DNA of 64,000 bases. It comes from Porticoccaceae bacterium. GTDB taxonomy: Bacteria; Pseudomonadota; Gammaproteobacteria; Pseudomonadales; Porticoccaceae. This document shows, piece by piece, positions 7,812-16,244 of the stretch (the first letter of the stretch is position 1; each line of letters begins with the position of its first letter). Location of the stretch: contig JAQXEN010000044.1 of the NCBI GenBank assembly GCA_029250825.1, positions 62,001 through 126,000 of the forward strand, written 5' to 3'. The position numbers were made by a program, and so were the translations under genes. The notes below the pieces were generated by a model. The model ran no database searches. It was given only the letters and a program-made list of their open reading frames with translations, and was not told the origin of the DNA.

Positions 7812-8195
7812 ATGAAAATTTTTGATACAGCATTTGGATTACACGAAAAGGCACTGGACTTGCGCGCCCAGCGCATGGAGCTGATTTCGCAGAATATTGC
7901 CAATGCTGACACCCCCGGGTTTAAAGCGCGAGATATCGATTTTAAAAATGTGCTGAACAATGTTCAGCAGGCCGGTGCCATGCGCACGACCCATGCAGGT
8001 CACGTGAGCCACGGCGGAACCGGCGATGCCAATGTGATTTACACCGTGCCGTTTAGTACCGCTGTCGATGGCAACACCGTTGATATTTCCGTTGAGCATG
8101 CCAATTACGGTAAGGCGGCAGCTGAGTATCAGGCCACGCTGCGATTTATTGAAGGCAATATTGCCGGCGTGCGAAAAGCACTGCGAGGAGAGTAA
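7812..8195 (+). CDS. flgB: Flagellar proximal rod protein FlgB
   Basis: This is a 127-residue rod subunit, the first gene of the rod-hook operon. The N-terminal motif LISQNIANADTPGFKARDIDF at about residues 22-42 (key part NIANADTPGFKA) is diagnostic of rod and hook proteins. The C-terminus is the usual coiled region. The ATG at 7812 is preferred to an in-frame TTG two codons upstream. flgC follows after 5 bases. Confidence 0.96.
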   Translation: MKIFDTAFGLHEKALDLRAQRMELISQNIANADTPGFKARDIDFKNVLNNVQQAGAMRTTHAGHVSHGGTGDANVIYTVPFSTAVDGNTVDISVEHANYGKAAAEYQATLRFIEGNIAGVRKALRGE

Positions 8196-8200
8196 TACAG

Positions 8201-8626
8201 ATGTCTATTTCAAATATTTTTGGTATTGCAGCATCGGCGATGAACGCCCAGATGGTGCGCATGAACTCCACGGCGTCGAATATGGCGAACGCTGGCACTG
8301 TCAGTAGTTCTGCAGAGGAGGCCTTTAAGGCCAAGCGTCCTGTATTTCAAGCGCTGTTGCAGGAACACCAGTTAACCCAGGGTGCACAGTTTCTGGGTGG
8401 TGTAAAAGTTGCCTCGATGGTGGATGACACTGCGGCTAATAAGAAGATGCATGACCCAAGCAATCCAGTGGCTGACAAAGATGGCTTTGTCTTTAGCTCG
8501 AACGTTAATGAAGTCACTGAGATGGTTGAGATGATGGGCGCAGCACGCAGCTATCAGAACAACGTCGAAGTAGTTAACACGGCGCGCGAATTGATGATGC
8601 GCACCTTAGATATCACCAAGGCCTAG
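8201..8626 (+). CDS. flgC: Flagellar proximal rod protein FlgC
   Basis: This 141-residue rod subunit starts with the family N-terminus (SNIFGIAASAMNAQMVRMN) and has the C-terminal motif ARSYQNNVEVVNTARELMM. It carries the characteristic DPSNPVADKDGFVF segment (as HDPSNPVADKDGF). The length is normal. It sits between flgB and flgD with very short gaps, so it belongs to the same transcript. Confidence 0.96.
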   Translation: MSISNIFGIAASAMNAQMVRMNSTASNMANAGTVSSSAEEAFKAKRPVFQALLQEHQLTQGAQFLGGVKVASMVDDTAANKKMHDPSNPVADKDGFVFSSNVNEVTEMVEMMGAARSYQNNVEVVNTARELMMRTLDITKA

Positions 8627-8637
8627 GACAAATACTC

Positions 8638-9324
8638 ATGGTCAGCACAGTTACCGACACAACATTCTTAACCAGTGATCAATATGTTGAACAGCAAAAT
8701 GCTGTCACCTATGGCGAAGATGAGCTTGGACAGGACGCATTTTTGACCCTGTTTACGGCTCAGCTACAGAACCAGAATCCCCTGGATCCAATGGATAACG
8801 AAGCCTTTGTTTCTCAGCTTGCTGAGTTCTCCTCTCTGGAGGGAATTAAAGGTATGCAGGGCTCTCTCGACAATATGGTCAACGGTATGCGTCAGGACCA
8901 GATGGTTGCTGGCGCTAACTTGGTGGGCAAGAAAGTTCAGGTTGCCGGCGGTCACTTTACCGGTGGCAGTGGTGAGATTACTCAGGGTTCGATCGATTTA
9001 AAGAGCGGTGCTCAGTCTGTGATCTTTAGTGTTTACGACCCTACATCTGGCGATCTTATCTACCGTGACACTCAGGGAGCACGTCTGCCTGGACGCGCGG
9101 AATTGAATTGGAATGGTCGCGATCGCAATGGCGAAGTTGTCCCTGAGGGCAGCTATTTGATGTCGGCCAGTGCCGTTGTTAATGGAAAACTTGAAACCGT
9201 GCCCGTCACCACTATGGCGGATGTCCGCAGCGTTAGTTGGGATCCAGGTGCACAGGAAATAACTCTTGAAGTCGGTGACAACGTTTTTGTTGCGCTCGCC
9301 GATATCGAACGAATTGCAATTTAG
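8638..9324 (+). CDS. flgD: Flagellar hook-capping protein FlgD
   Basis: FlgD is the scaffold that caps the growing hook and is later replaced by FlgK. The N-terminal region has the family motif FLTLFTAQLQNQNPLDPMDN at about residues 35-55, followed by FVSQLAEFSSLEGI. The C-terminal part holds the FlgD Ig-like/tudor fold (NWNGRDRNGEVVPEGSY). At 228 residues it has the ordinary size. It precedes the hook gene flgE by 34 bases. Confidence 0.95.
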   Translation: MVSTVTDTTFLTSDQYVEQQNAVTYGEDELGQDAFLTLFTAQLQNQNPLDPMDNEAFVSQLAEFSSLEGIKGMQGSLDNMVNGMRQDQMVAGANLVGKKVQVAGGHFTGGSGEITQGSIDLKSGAQSVIFSVYDPTSGDLIYRDTQGARLPGRAELNWNGRDRNGEVVPEGSYLMSASAVVNGKLETVPVTTMADVRSVSWDPGAQEITLEVGDNVFVALADIERIAI

Positions 9325-9358
9325 CAGAAGAATTAGAAAGGTCTTTGGAGAATAACCT

Positions 9359-12193
9359 ATGTCATTTTATACCTCATTAACAGGATTGAACGCCGCTACA
9401 ACTCAGCTGGCTGTAACCTCGAACAACATTGCCAACTCCGGTACTGGCGGCTTTAAGCGCTCAGACACCGATTTCGGCGATATTTTTGCTACCTCTCCTC
9501 TGGAGAAGGCATCCAGTGTTGTAGGTCGAGGCGTGTCCCTGAAAGAAGTAAGTCAGGAGTTCAGTCAGGGTAATATTGAATTCTCGGCAAACTCCTTGGA
9601 TTTGGCGATTACCGGTGACGGTTTCTTCCCCCTTGAGTCATCTGACGGCACAAAGATCTACACCCGTAACGGTGCCTTTATGCTCAATGAGCAAAACCAG
9701 ATGGTTAACAGCGCCGGTCAAGCACTGCAATCACTGCCGGTGGATTCGACCAATAAGGCTGACTTTGGTGTTGATCCCAGCGCTCTGACTATTCCACGGG
9801 CGACAGTTTCAGAATTTTTGCCGACTACAGAGGTGGAGCTGGGTTTGAACTTGCCATCTGAGGTTACGCCGATCACTGCGACCTTTAATCCAGACAAGCC
9901 AGACACTTATCACAAGACCACATCTCTAACCGTTTACGGCACATCGGGATCGGATAATCTGGCAACCATTTACTATGTTAAAACCGCCAATGCGACAGCG
10001 GACTCTCCTTACAACAAATGGCAGACTTATGTTTATGTTGACGATCAGGAAGTGGATACTGCACTGATTCAGTCTTCTGATACCACTGGCGATGAGTACT
10101 TTATTAACAAGTACGGCGAACTTAAAACCCGCTCTGAGCTTTTGGAACTGCAGAGCACCAGTGCTGACAGTGAGAAGTATCTGATCACTCAGGGTACTCT
10201 GTATAAGAAGTACTCTTACGATGTTCTCTCTGAGCCAACTCAGTCTATTCCCGCCACGGCTAAGCTTACAATTGCTGATGACTCCAACTACTCGGATGCC
10301 TTGAACCTCACCAACAACAGTGATGGCGTCGACTTCAGCACTATGTCCCGCGCCGATCTCGACGATTTGTTTACACTGTCCATCGATGATTCAAGCACGG
10401 TGAATATTGGCCTAGAGCATCTCGCTGGATCCACCACTGCTATGTCCGGTGCTGAGATCGCCTTTGAGCTGACCAATGTGATTAATGAGCGCTTCGGCGA
10501 TGGCAAGAAATTTGATTTTTCTAACCCTGACAACCAGACCCTGAGACTGTATCGCGGCACGGATAACACGAAGACGATTGATCTCAATATTGCTGATATC
10601 TTGGTTCAACACACCACATTGACTAATGCCAATGATGCCGACTGGGATGGTCAGGTGGCATCGGAGCCGTTGGCCTATGCGATCAATGCCGAGCTGGCAG
10701 CCAGCACTGACTTCGCTGATGTTGAAGTCAGCTACAGTTCAGCTAATCAGGGTTTCCGCTTTATTCAAAATGGCAGTGCTACGGATCCGCTTTACTTAAA
10801 TGGTGGCAGCACATCCAACTCGGTGCTGGGGTTACCCGCCGACACGACTTTTGCTGCTGACGACCTCACCACTATGGGCACGCTGTTGCTACCACTGGAT
10901 TCGGATGTCTCAGATGTTTTACTGCGCGGCGTATTGCCAAACGGTGAAAATATTATTGCTTCCCGGGATCAGCGTTTTGGTATGAATGTCAGCTATTCCG
11001 AGGGTTCCTTTACTGTTTCTTCCGGTACAACCGGTGATACCTCAAGCTTGGCGATTGCCGATGCTACCGAGCTGGCTCAAGATCTTCTCGGTATCGGTGA
11101 GCTGGGCAATATTGTTACTCCAGAGACTTCGCAGATCTATAACGTTCCCGCTGTTCGTGGTCAGGCATCTCAGCCTGCAGTCGTAACCGGCAACCCTATG
11201 GGCATAGATCCACGCAAGTCCTTCTCGGTGAACTCTGACAACAGCTCCATGACGGTGATTATTGATTCCATCTCCGCGCAGATTGAGTTATCCGAGGGCC
11301 TCTATTCAATCGGTACCTTTACTGAGCACCTTCAGGAAAAAATTAACCTGATGGCGGATTCATTGGGCCGTACGGTCTCCGGTATTACCGTTGACTATCA
11401 GGATTCAACTGAAACATTAAAGATCACCGGTTCAACGACAACCGATAACTCCTTTATTCAGATCGCTGGTCACGCCGACTGGGGTCTGGAAAATATCGCC
11501 CCTGGATTTGGTGAAGCCTCGACCTTTATCGAGCTGTTTCCCGATACCTCTGGTACCAGTACTGTCTATGTTACTCAAACCAAAGATGGCGACTGGACTG
11601 AGACTACCGATGGCGGTGAATTTGATTCAAATGACGTTCCTTATTGGACGCCAATCTTCCTCGATAAGGGCGAGCTGACCTTTGATACCAGTGGTTCATT
11701 GGTCTCCCCAGTAGCTGGCGTCAAGTTGGAGAGTGCCGGTATTACCGGTGGCGATATCACCCTTAACTATGACAACAGTACCCAGTTCAACAGTCCCTTC
11801 TCGGTATTGAGCCAGTCTCAGAACGGTGCGCCGGAAGGCGACTTGGTTGGTGTAAATATCGGTGATGACGGTCTGGTTGTAGCCAGTTACTCAAATGGTT
11901 CGCAGAAGTCCTTGGGTAAAATTATTCTTGCCAACTTCTCCACACCAAAGGGTCTGCGTCAGGTGGGTGACACCAGTTATTACGCTACTTCAAGCTCCGG
12001 TGATGCAACTCTGGGTGAGCCGGGTGCCGCTGGATTTGGCACCATTCGTGCTGGTGCACGAGAGCGCTCTAACGTGGATTTGACCGCTGAATTGGTTGAC
12101 TTGATCACCGCCCAGCGAAACTTCCAGGCCAACGCCAAAGCGATTGAGACAAGCTCTTCGTTGACCCAGACCATTATTCAGATCCGTGGTTAA
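9359..12193 (+). CDS. flgE: Flagellar hook protein FlgE, enlarged
   Basis: FlgE polymerises into the hook. The N-terminus (SFYTSLTGLNAATTQLAVTSNNIANSGTGGFK, core SNNIANSGTGGFKRS) and the C-terminus (ELVDLITAQRNFQANAKAIE) are the conserved assembly helices. At 944 residues it is more than twice the enterobacterial length of about 400. The excess lies in the middle, from about residue 180 to 780, and is rich in Thr, Ser and Asp, as expected for extra surface-exposed domains. The ends are intact and the frame is continuous, so it should be functional. Long FlgE proteins are known in several marine gammaproteobacteria. Confidence 0.95.
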   Translation: MSFYTSLTGLNAATTQLAVTSNNIANSGTGGFKRSDTDFGDIFATSPLEKASSVVGRGVSLKEVSQEFSQGNIEFSANSLDLAITGDGFFPLESSDGTKIYTRNGAFMLNEQNQMVNSAGQALQSLPVDSTNKADFGVDPSALTIPRATVSEFLPTTEVELGLNLPSEVTPITATFNPDKPDTYHKTTSLTVYGTSGSDNLATIYYVKTANATADSPYNKWQTYVYVDDQEVDTALIQSSDTTGDEYFINKYGELKTRSELLELQSTSADSEKYLITQGTLYKKYSYDVLSEPTQSIPATAKLTIADDSNYSDALNLTNNSDGVDFSTMSRADLDDLFTLSIDDSSTVNIGLEHLAGSTTAMSGAEIAFELTNVINERFGDGKKFDFSNPDNQTLRLYRGTDNTKTIDLNIADILVQHTTLTNANDADWDGQVASEPLAYAINAELAASTDFADVEVSYSSANQGFRFIQNGSATDPLYLNGGSTSNSVLGLPADTTFAADDLTTMGTLLLPLDSDVSDVLLRGVLPNGENIIASRDQRFGMNVSYSEGSFTVSSGTTGDTSSLAIADATELAQDLLGIGELGNIVTPETSQIYNVPAVRGQASQPAVVTGNPMGIDPRKSFSVNSDNSSMTVIIDSISAQIELSEGLYSIGTFTEHLQEKINLMADSLGRTVSGITVDYQDSTETLKITGSTTTDNSFIQIAGHADWGLENIAPGFGEASTFIELFPDTSGTSTVYVTQTKDGDWTETTDGGEFDSNDVPYWTPIFLDKGELTFDTSGSLVSPVAGVKLESAGITGGDITLNYDNSTQFNSPFSVLSQSQNGAPEGDLVGVNIGDDGLVVASYSNGSQKSLGKIILANFSTPKGLRQVGDTSYYATSSSGDATLGEPGAAGFGTIRAGARERSNVDLTAELVDLITAQRNFQANAKAIETSSSLTQTIIQIRG

Positions 12194-12228
12194 GAGACTG
12201 ATTAGGGTCGCGGCAAGAGGAATTTGAA

Positions 12229-12990
12229 ATGGATAAATTAGCTTATACAGCGCTGGCGGCAATGCAGAATCAATCTGTAGTACGAGCAGCCATTACCAAT
12301 GAGTTGGCGAATGTCTCCACTGTCGGCTTTAAGAAGAGTTTTGAGATTGCCTCGTCTGCAGTAAAGATTGAGGGTCCAGGTTTTGAGACACGCTTTCAGC
12401 CAGGCCTACAGATCAAAGATGTGATCAATCTGGAACCGGGCACCCCAATCAGCACTGGTCGGTCACTGGATATTGCGATGAATAATCAAACCGTGTTGGG
12501 GGTACAGACCGAACAGGGTGATATTGCTTTTACCCGCCGCGGCGATCTGAGAGTTAGCCCGACTGGGGTTCTTGAGAACTCTAAGGGCGAGTTAATTATG
12601 GGTGAGGGCGGTCCTATTACGGTGCCCGCAGGAAACCTTATTACTGTCAGCCCAGATGGCACTATTTTCGCACAGATACCCAATGATCCAGAGAACGAAG
12701 CAATTGCTTTAGGTCAGCTGATGTTGCGTGATGCCAGCCAGACTCAGCTAGTGCGTCGTGAAGACGGCCTCTTTGAGTCCCGCGCGGCAGACTTCAAGGG
12801 AAAAGATTTTCCTACTGGCCCGCAGCCAGTCTCGGTATCCCCAGGCATGCTCGAGGGTAGCAACGTCAACCCCGTGGCAACCATGGTAAAAATGTTAGAT
12901 TTCAGCCGCCAGTTTGAGATGCAGCTGAAATTAGTAAAAGAGACCCAGTCGATCGATGAAGCTGGTTCAACAATGATGAGACTTCCCTAA
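12229..12990 (+). CDS. flgF: Flagellar proximal rod protein FlgF
   Basis: This 253-residue rod protein starts MDKLAYTALAAMQNQSVVRAAI and carries the rod motif NELANVSTVGFKKS near residue 25. The C-terminus (MVKMLDFSRQFEMQLKLVKET) is the matching coiled region. Length and position between flgE and flgG are standard. Confidence 0.93.
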   Translation: MDKLAYTALAAMQNQSVVRAAITNELANVSTVGFKKSFEIASSAVKIEGPGFETRFQPGLQIKDVINLEPGTPISTGRSLDIAMNNQTVLGVQTEQGDIAFTRRGDLRVSPTGVLENSKGELIMGEGGPITVPAGNLITVSPDGTIFAQIPNDPENEAIALGQLMLRDASQTQLVRREDGLFESRAADFKGKDFPTGPQPVSVSPGMLEGSNVNPVATMVKMLDFSRQFEMQLKLVKETQSIDEAGSTMMRLP

Positions 12991-13063
12991 GCCCCCTAGG
13001 AATTGACTAGGTTGCTAAGAACTTTGTTAAACCCTTAAAGGGTAATTGAAAAGGTTATATAAG

Positions 13064-13849
13064 ATGGATGCTTCACTCTGGATTGCTAAAACAGGCCTGA
13101 CTGCTCAGCAGACGCGCATGTCAGTTATCTCCAACAACTTGGCTAACGTCAACACTACCGGTTTTAAGAAAGACCGCGCGGTGTTCGAAGACCTGCTCTA
13201 TCAAAACATTGTTCCCGCTGGCGGTCAGGTTGACGTGGAGTCTGAGACTCCCACGGGTCTGATGCTGGGTACTGGTACTCGCGTTGTCGCCACTGAAAAG
13301 CTCCATGCTCAGGGCAATATTATCACCACTGAAAATGCCCTTGATCTGGCTGTTTCAGGTGATGGTTATTTCTCGGTACAGCAGGCTGACGGCACTATTG
13401 CCTACACTCGGGATGGCGGTTTTAAGCTCTCTGCTGAAGGCAGCCTAGTTACCGCTGGTGGTCAAGCCATACTCCCCGCAATCACTGTGCCCCAGAACGC
13501 TGCCAGTCTGACCATTGGTCGCGACGGCATAGTCACAGTGGAGCTGGCCAATGGTGGCGGTTCTAGCCAGATCGGTCAGCTGCAGCTGTCGCGCTTTGTC
13601 AATAATTCGGGACTGCAGCCAATTGGCCGCAACCTGATGCAACAGACCAATGCCAGTGGCGATCCGATTGTTGTGATCCCCGGCTCTGATGGCGCTGGCA
13701 TGTTGATGCAGGGTGCTCTGGAAGCCTCAAACGTCAATGTGGTGGAAGAGATGGTCAATATGATTGAGACCCAGCGTGCCTATGAGGTTAATTCCAAGGC
13801 AATCTCAGCAGCAGACGGTATGTTGCGCTTCCTGAACAATAATCTTTAA
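13064..13849 (+). CDS. flgG: Flagellar distal rod protein FlgG
   Basis: FlgG forms the distal rod that crosses the peptidoglycan and outer membrane. The N-terminus (MDASLWIAKTGLTAQQ) and the motif ISNNLANVNTTGFKKDR are close to the family consensus, as is the C-terminal VEEMVNMIETQRAYEVNSKA. The ATG at 13064 with AAGG upstream gives 261 residues, the ordinary length. A TTG six codons earlier is less likely. flgH follows after 6 bases. Confidence 0.97.
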   Translation: MDASLWIAKTGLTAQQTRMSVISNNLANVNTTGFKKDRAVFEDLLYQNIVPAGGQVDVESETPTGLMLGTGTRVVATEKLHAQGNIITTENALDLAVSGDGYFSVQQADGTIAYTRDGGFKLSAEGSLVTAGGQAILPAITVPQNAASLTIGRDGIVTVELANGGGSSQIGQLQLSRFVNNSGLQPIGRNLMQQTNASGDPIVVIPGSDGAGMLMQGALEASNVNVVEEMVNMIETQRAYEVNSKAISAADGMLRFLNNNL

Positions 13850-13855
13850 GGCCCG

Positions 13856-14557
13856 ATGATGACTATTTTGCGTGCCATAGTGATGAGTGCAGCAGCGACC
13901 CTAGTCGGCGCCTGTGCGTCTCAGCCCGAGCTTATGCCGAGTCCTGAATATGCACCGGTGCAGCCAGCACCCGCGGCACCCAAAACGCAGGCCACGGGGT
14001 CTATCTTTGACAATGGCATGGGTCTGTTTGGCGATCTGCGCAGCTATCAGAGCGGCGAACTCAAGGTCGGCGATTTGATTACAGTACTGCTCAGTGAGAC
14101 TACCCAGGCATCGCGCACCAGTGATATTTCCACCAGCCGTGAGGCGACCAATGATGTGATTACCGTGGCACAGAAAAACGCCCTGGTATCGGAAATTGGC
14201 CGCGGCGTCACCGGTCTCAGCGACTTCAAATTGGATGGCGGAACAGTCACCAGTGATGGCGCCGGTACCGCAGGTCAGGCAGCGTCTTTAACCGGTTCTA
14301 TTTCAGCCATGGTGGTCGAAGTATTGAGCAACGGCAATCTGGTGATTGTCGGTGAAAAGCAGTTGGCTCTCACCGAAGGCAGCGAATTTATTCGCGTCAA
14401 AGGCATTATTCGTCCGGCGGATATCCAGCCCGACAACACGGTGTTGTCCCGACGTATTGCCAATGCACAAATTTCTTATCGCGGTACAGGTGATCTTGCC
14501 AAGGCGTCAAAGCCTGGCTGGGGCACAGGACTTATCTTTAAATTCTGGCCCTTTTAA
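13856..14557 (+). CDS. flgH: Flagellar L-ring protein FlgH
   Basis: FlgH is the outer-membrane lipoprotein that forms the L ring. The signal peptide ends in the lipobox VGAC near residue 20. The body has the family motifs GSIFDNGMGLFGDLRSYQSG (core LFGDLRSYQSGE), VGDLITVLLSE and GNLVIVGEKQL, with a typical RGIIRPADI-like segment (KGIIRPADIQPDNTV). At 233 residues the length is normal. It is coupled to flgI. Confidence 0.96.
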   Translation: MMTILRAIVMSAAATLVGACASQPELMPSPEYAPVQPAPAAPKTQATGSIFDNGMGLFGDLRSYQSGELKVGDLITVLLSETTQASRTSDISTSREATNDVITVAQKNALVSEIGRGVTGLSDFKLDGGTVTSDGAGTAGQAASLTGSISAMVVEVLSNGNLVIVGEKQLALTEGSEFIRVKGIIRPADIQPDNTVLSRRIANAQISYRGTGDLAKASKPGWGTGLIFKFWPF

Positions 14558-14578
14558 GCGGTTGCAGGAGATAGCAGT

Positions 14579-15745
14579 ATGTTAAAGAGCAGTATGTTGA
14601 AAATAAAATTAATGATCCTGTTGAGCGCACTGGTGGTTACCAGCGTTAGCGCAGACCGTATCAAAGATCTCACCGACGTAGCCGGAGTGCGCTCTAACAA
14701 ACTGGTGGGCTTTGGTCTGGTGGTTGGCCTTCAGGGATCCGGCGATGGCAAAGATCTGCCTCTCTCTGCTCAGAGCCTCAAGACCATACTCTCGGGTTTA
14801 GGAGTCAGTGTCGATGGCCCTGTCAGTGACTTTGATCTGGGCGATGCAATGGCTTCACTGGCCTCGCAGAATGCTCAGAAAGAAATGAAATTAGAAAACG
14901 TTGCCGCGGTTATGGTGACCGCTGAAATGCCAGCCTTTGCCAAGCCCGGTCAGCGTATCGATATTAACGTCTCAGCGATCGGTGTGGCTGAAAGTCTACG
15001 CGGCGGCAACTTGGTAATGACCCAGTTGCGCGGTGTCGATGGCACCACTTATGCCCTAGCTCAGGGCCCATTGACGGTTACCGGTATCTCTGAGGATGCC
15101 GCCGGCAGCAGCGTTAATATTGGCGTGCCAACCTCCGGTCGGATTCCCAATGGCGCCACGGTCGAGCGCCTTGTAGAAACTCCTTTCGACACCTCCGAAT
15201 ATATTGTTCTGAATGTAAAAGACAACGATTTTTCCACCTCAAATGCGATTACTCAGGCGATTAACGGCACCTTTGGCGCCGGCGTTGCCAGTGCCCTAGA
15301 CGGCGTTTCTATCGCTGTCATGGCACCGGCAGACTCCTCTCAGCGAGTTGCCTTTATGAGCATGATTGAGAATTTAGATGTGGTTCCTGGGGAGCCTGCA
15401 GCGCGCGTGGTTATCAACTCACGCACTGGCACCGCGGTCATTAACCGAAATGTGCGGGTAACGGCTGTTGCTGTCACTCACGGCACTATTTCGGTAAAAA
15501 TTGCCGCGACCAATGAAATTAGCCAGCCCAATGCCTTTAGTGACGGCGTCACTGCGGGCGTGACCAATGCTGAAATTGAAGTGGAAGAGCCAAACAACCA
15601 AATGTTTTTATTCCAGCCCGGTGTGGATTTGCGCGAAATAGTCGATGCAGTCAATCAGGTTGGTGCAACCCCCTCATCGTTGATTGCGATTCTCGAAGCC
15701 CTGAAAAGCTCCGGTAGTCTGCGCGCTGATCTGGTGGTGATCTAA
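14579..15745 (+). CDS. flgI: Flagellar P-ring protein FlgI
   Basis: FlgI builds the periplasmic P ring. It starts with a signal peptide ending near TSVSA, then the family hallmark DRIKDLTDVAGVRSNKLVG and GFGLVVGLQGSGDG. An AGGAG site lies 8 bases before the ATG at 14579; a second in-frame ATG at 14594 has no good site. At 388 residues it is slightly longer than E. coli FlgI. Its stop abuts the flgJ start directly. Confidence 0.96.
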   Translation: MLKSSMLKIKLMILLSALVVTSVSADRIKDLTDVAGVRSNKLVGFGLVVGLQGSGDGKDLPLSAQSLKTILSGLGVSVDGPVSDFDLGDAMASLASQNAQKEMKLENVAAVMVTAEMPAFAKPGQRIDINVSAIGVAESLRGGNLVMTQLRGVDGTTYALAQGPLTVTGISEDAAGSSVNIGVPTSGRIPNGATVERLVETPFDTSEYIVLNVKDNDFSTSNAITQAINGTFGAGVASALDGVSIAVMAPADSSQRVAFMSMIENLDVVPGEPAARVVINSRTGTAVINRNVRVTAVAVTHGTISVKIAATNEISQPNAFSDGVTAGVTNAEIEVEEPNNQMFLFQPGVDLREIVDAVNQVGATPSSLIAILEALKSSGSLRADLVVI

Positions 15746-16186
15746 ATGTCAGATATCAACCTGTCAGCCAAAAGCCACTTGGATTTTGCCGGCCTCGGCA
15801 ACCTCAAGGCGCGTGCCAAGCGGGAAGATGCAGGTGCTGCTCAGGAAGTGGGCCAGCAGTTTGAAGCGATGTTTATACAGATGATGTTTAAGTCTATGCG
15901 CGAAGCCAATGCACCGCTGAAAAGCGACCTGATGGGTTCTTCTAGCCAGGACACTTTTGAGCAGATGTATCACGAAGAGCTGGCTCAGGTGATGGCGCAG
16001 AATGGCGCTTTCGGTATGGGCAAGTGGCTTAGTGATCAGGTCAAGGGATCTTCTCCAAGCAAAGCTATTGAAGCTTATGAGCAGATGCCAGCCACCGGTA
16101 TGGGGCTGCAGAGCCCAGCGGCTAAGCCCATAACGATTGATCGTGGCGACATAAAAACCGCCATGCCACTGACTGGGCGAGAGTAA
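15746..16186 (+). CDS. flgJ: Rod-cap protein FlgJ, single-domain form
   Basis: The product of 146 residues matches only the N-terminal rod-capping domain of FlgJ (VGQQFEAMFIQMMFKSMREANAPLKSDL, core FEAMFIQMMFKSMR; then LAQVMAQNGAFGMGKWL). The C-terminal glucosaminidase (muramidase) domain of enterobacterial FlgJ is missing. The following 58 bases run straight into flgK, so the enzyme domain has not simply been split off as the next gene. Another hydrolase must open the peptidoglycan. Such short FlgJ proteins occur in many bacteria. Confidence 0.92.
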   Translation: MSDINLSAKSHLDFAGLGNLKARAKREDAGAAQEVGQQFEAMFIQMMFKSMREANAPLKSDLMGSSSQDTFEQMYHEELAQVMAQNGAFGMGKWLSDQVKGSSPSKAIEAYEQMPATGMGLQSPAAKPITIDRGDIKTAMPLTGRE

Positions 16187-16244
16187 TTTTCCGGCAGTAA
16201 CAAATTGCACCATTAAGTATTAAGACAAATTTAAGGAGGGGACT

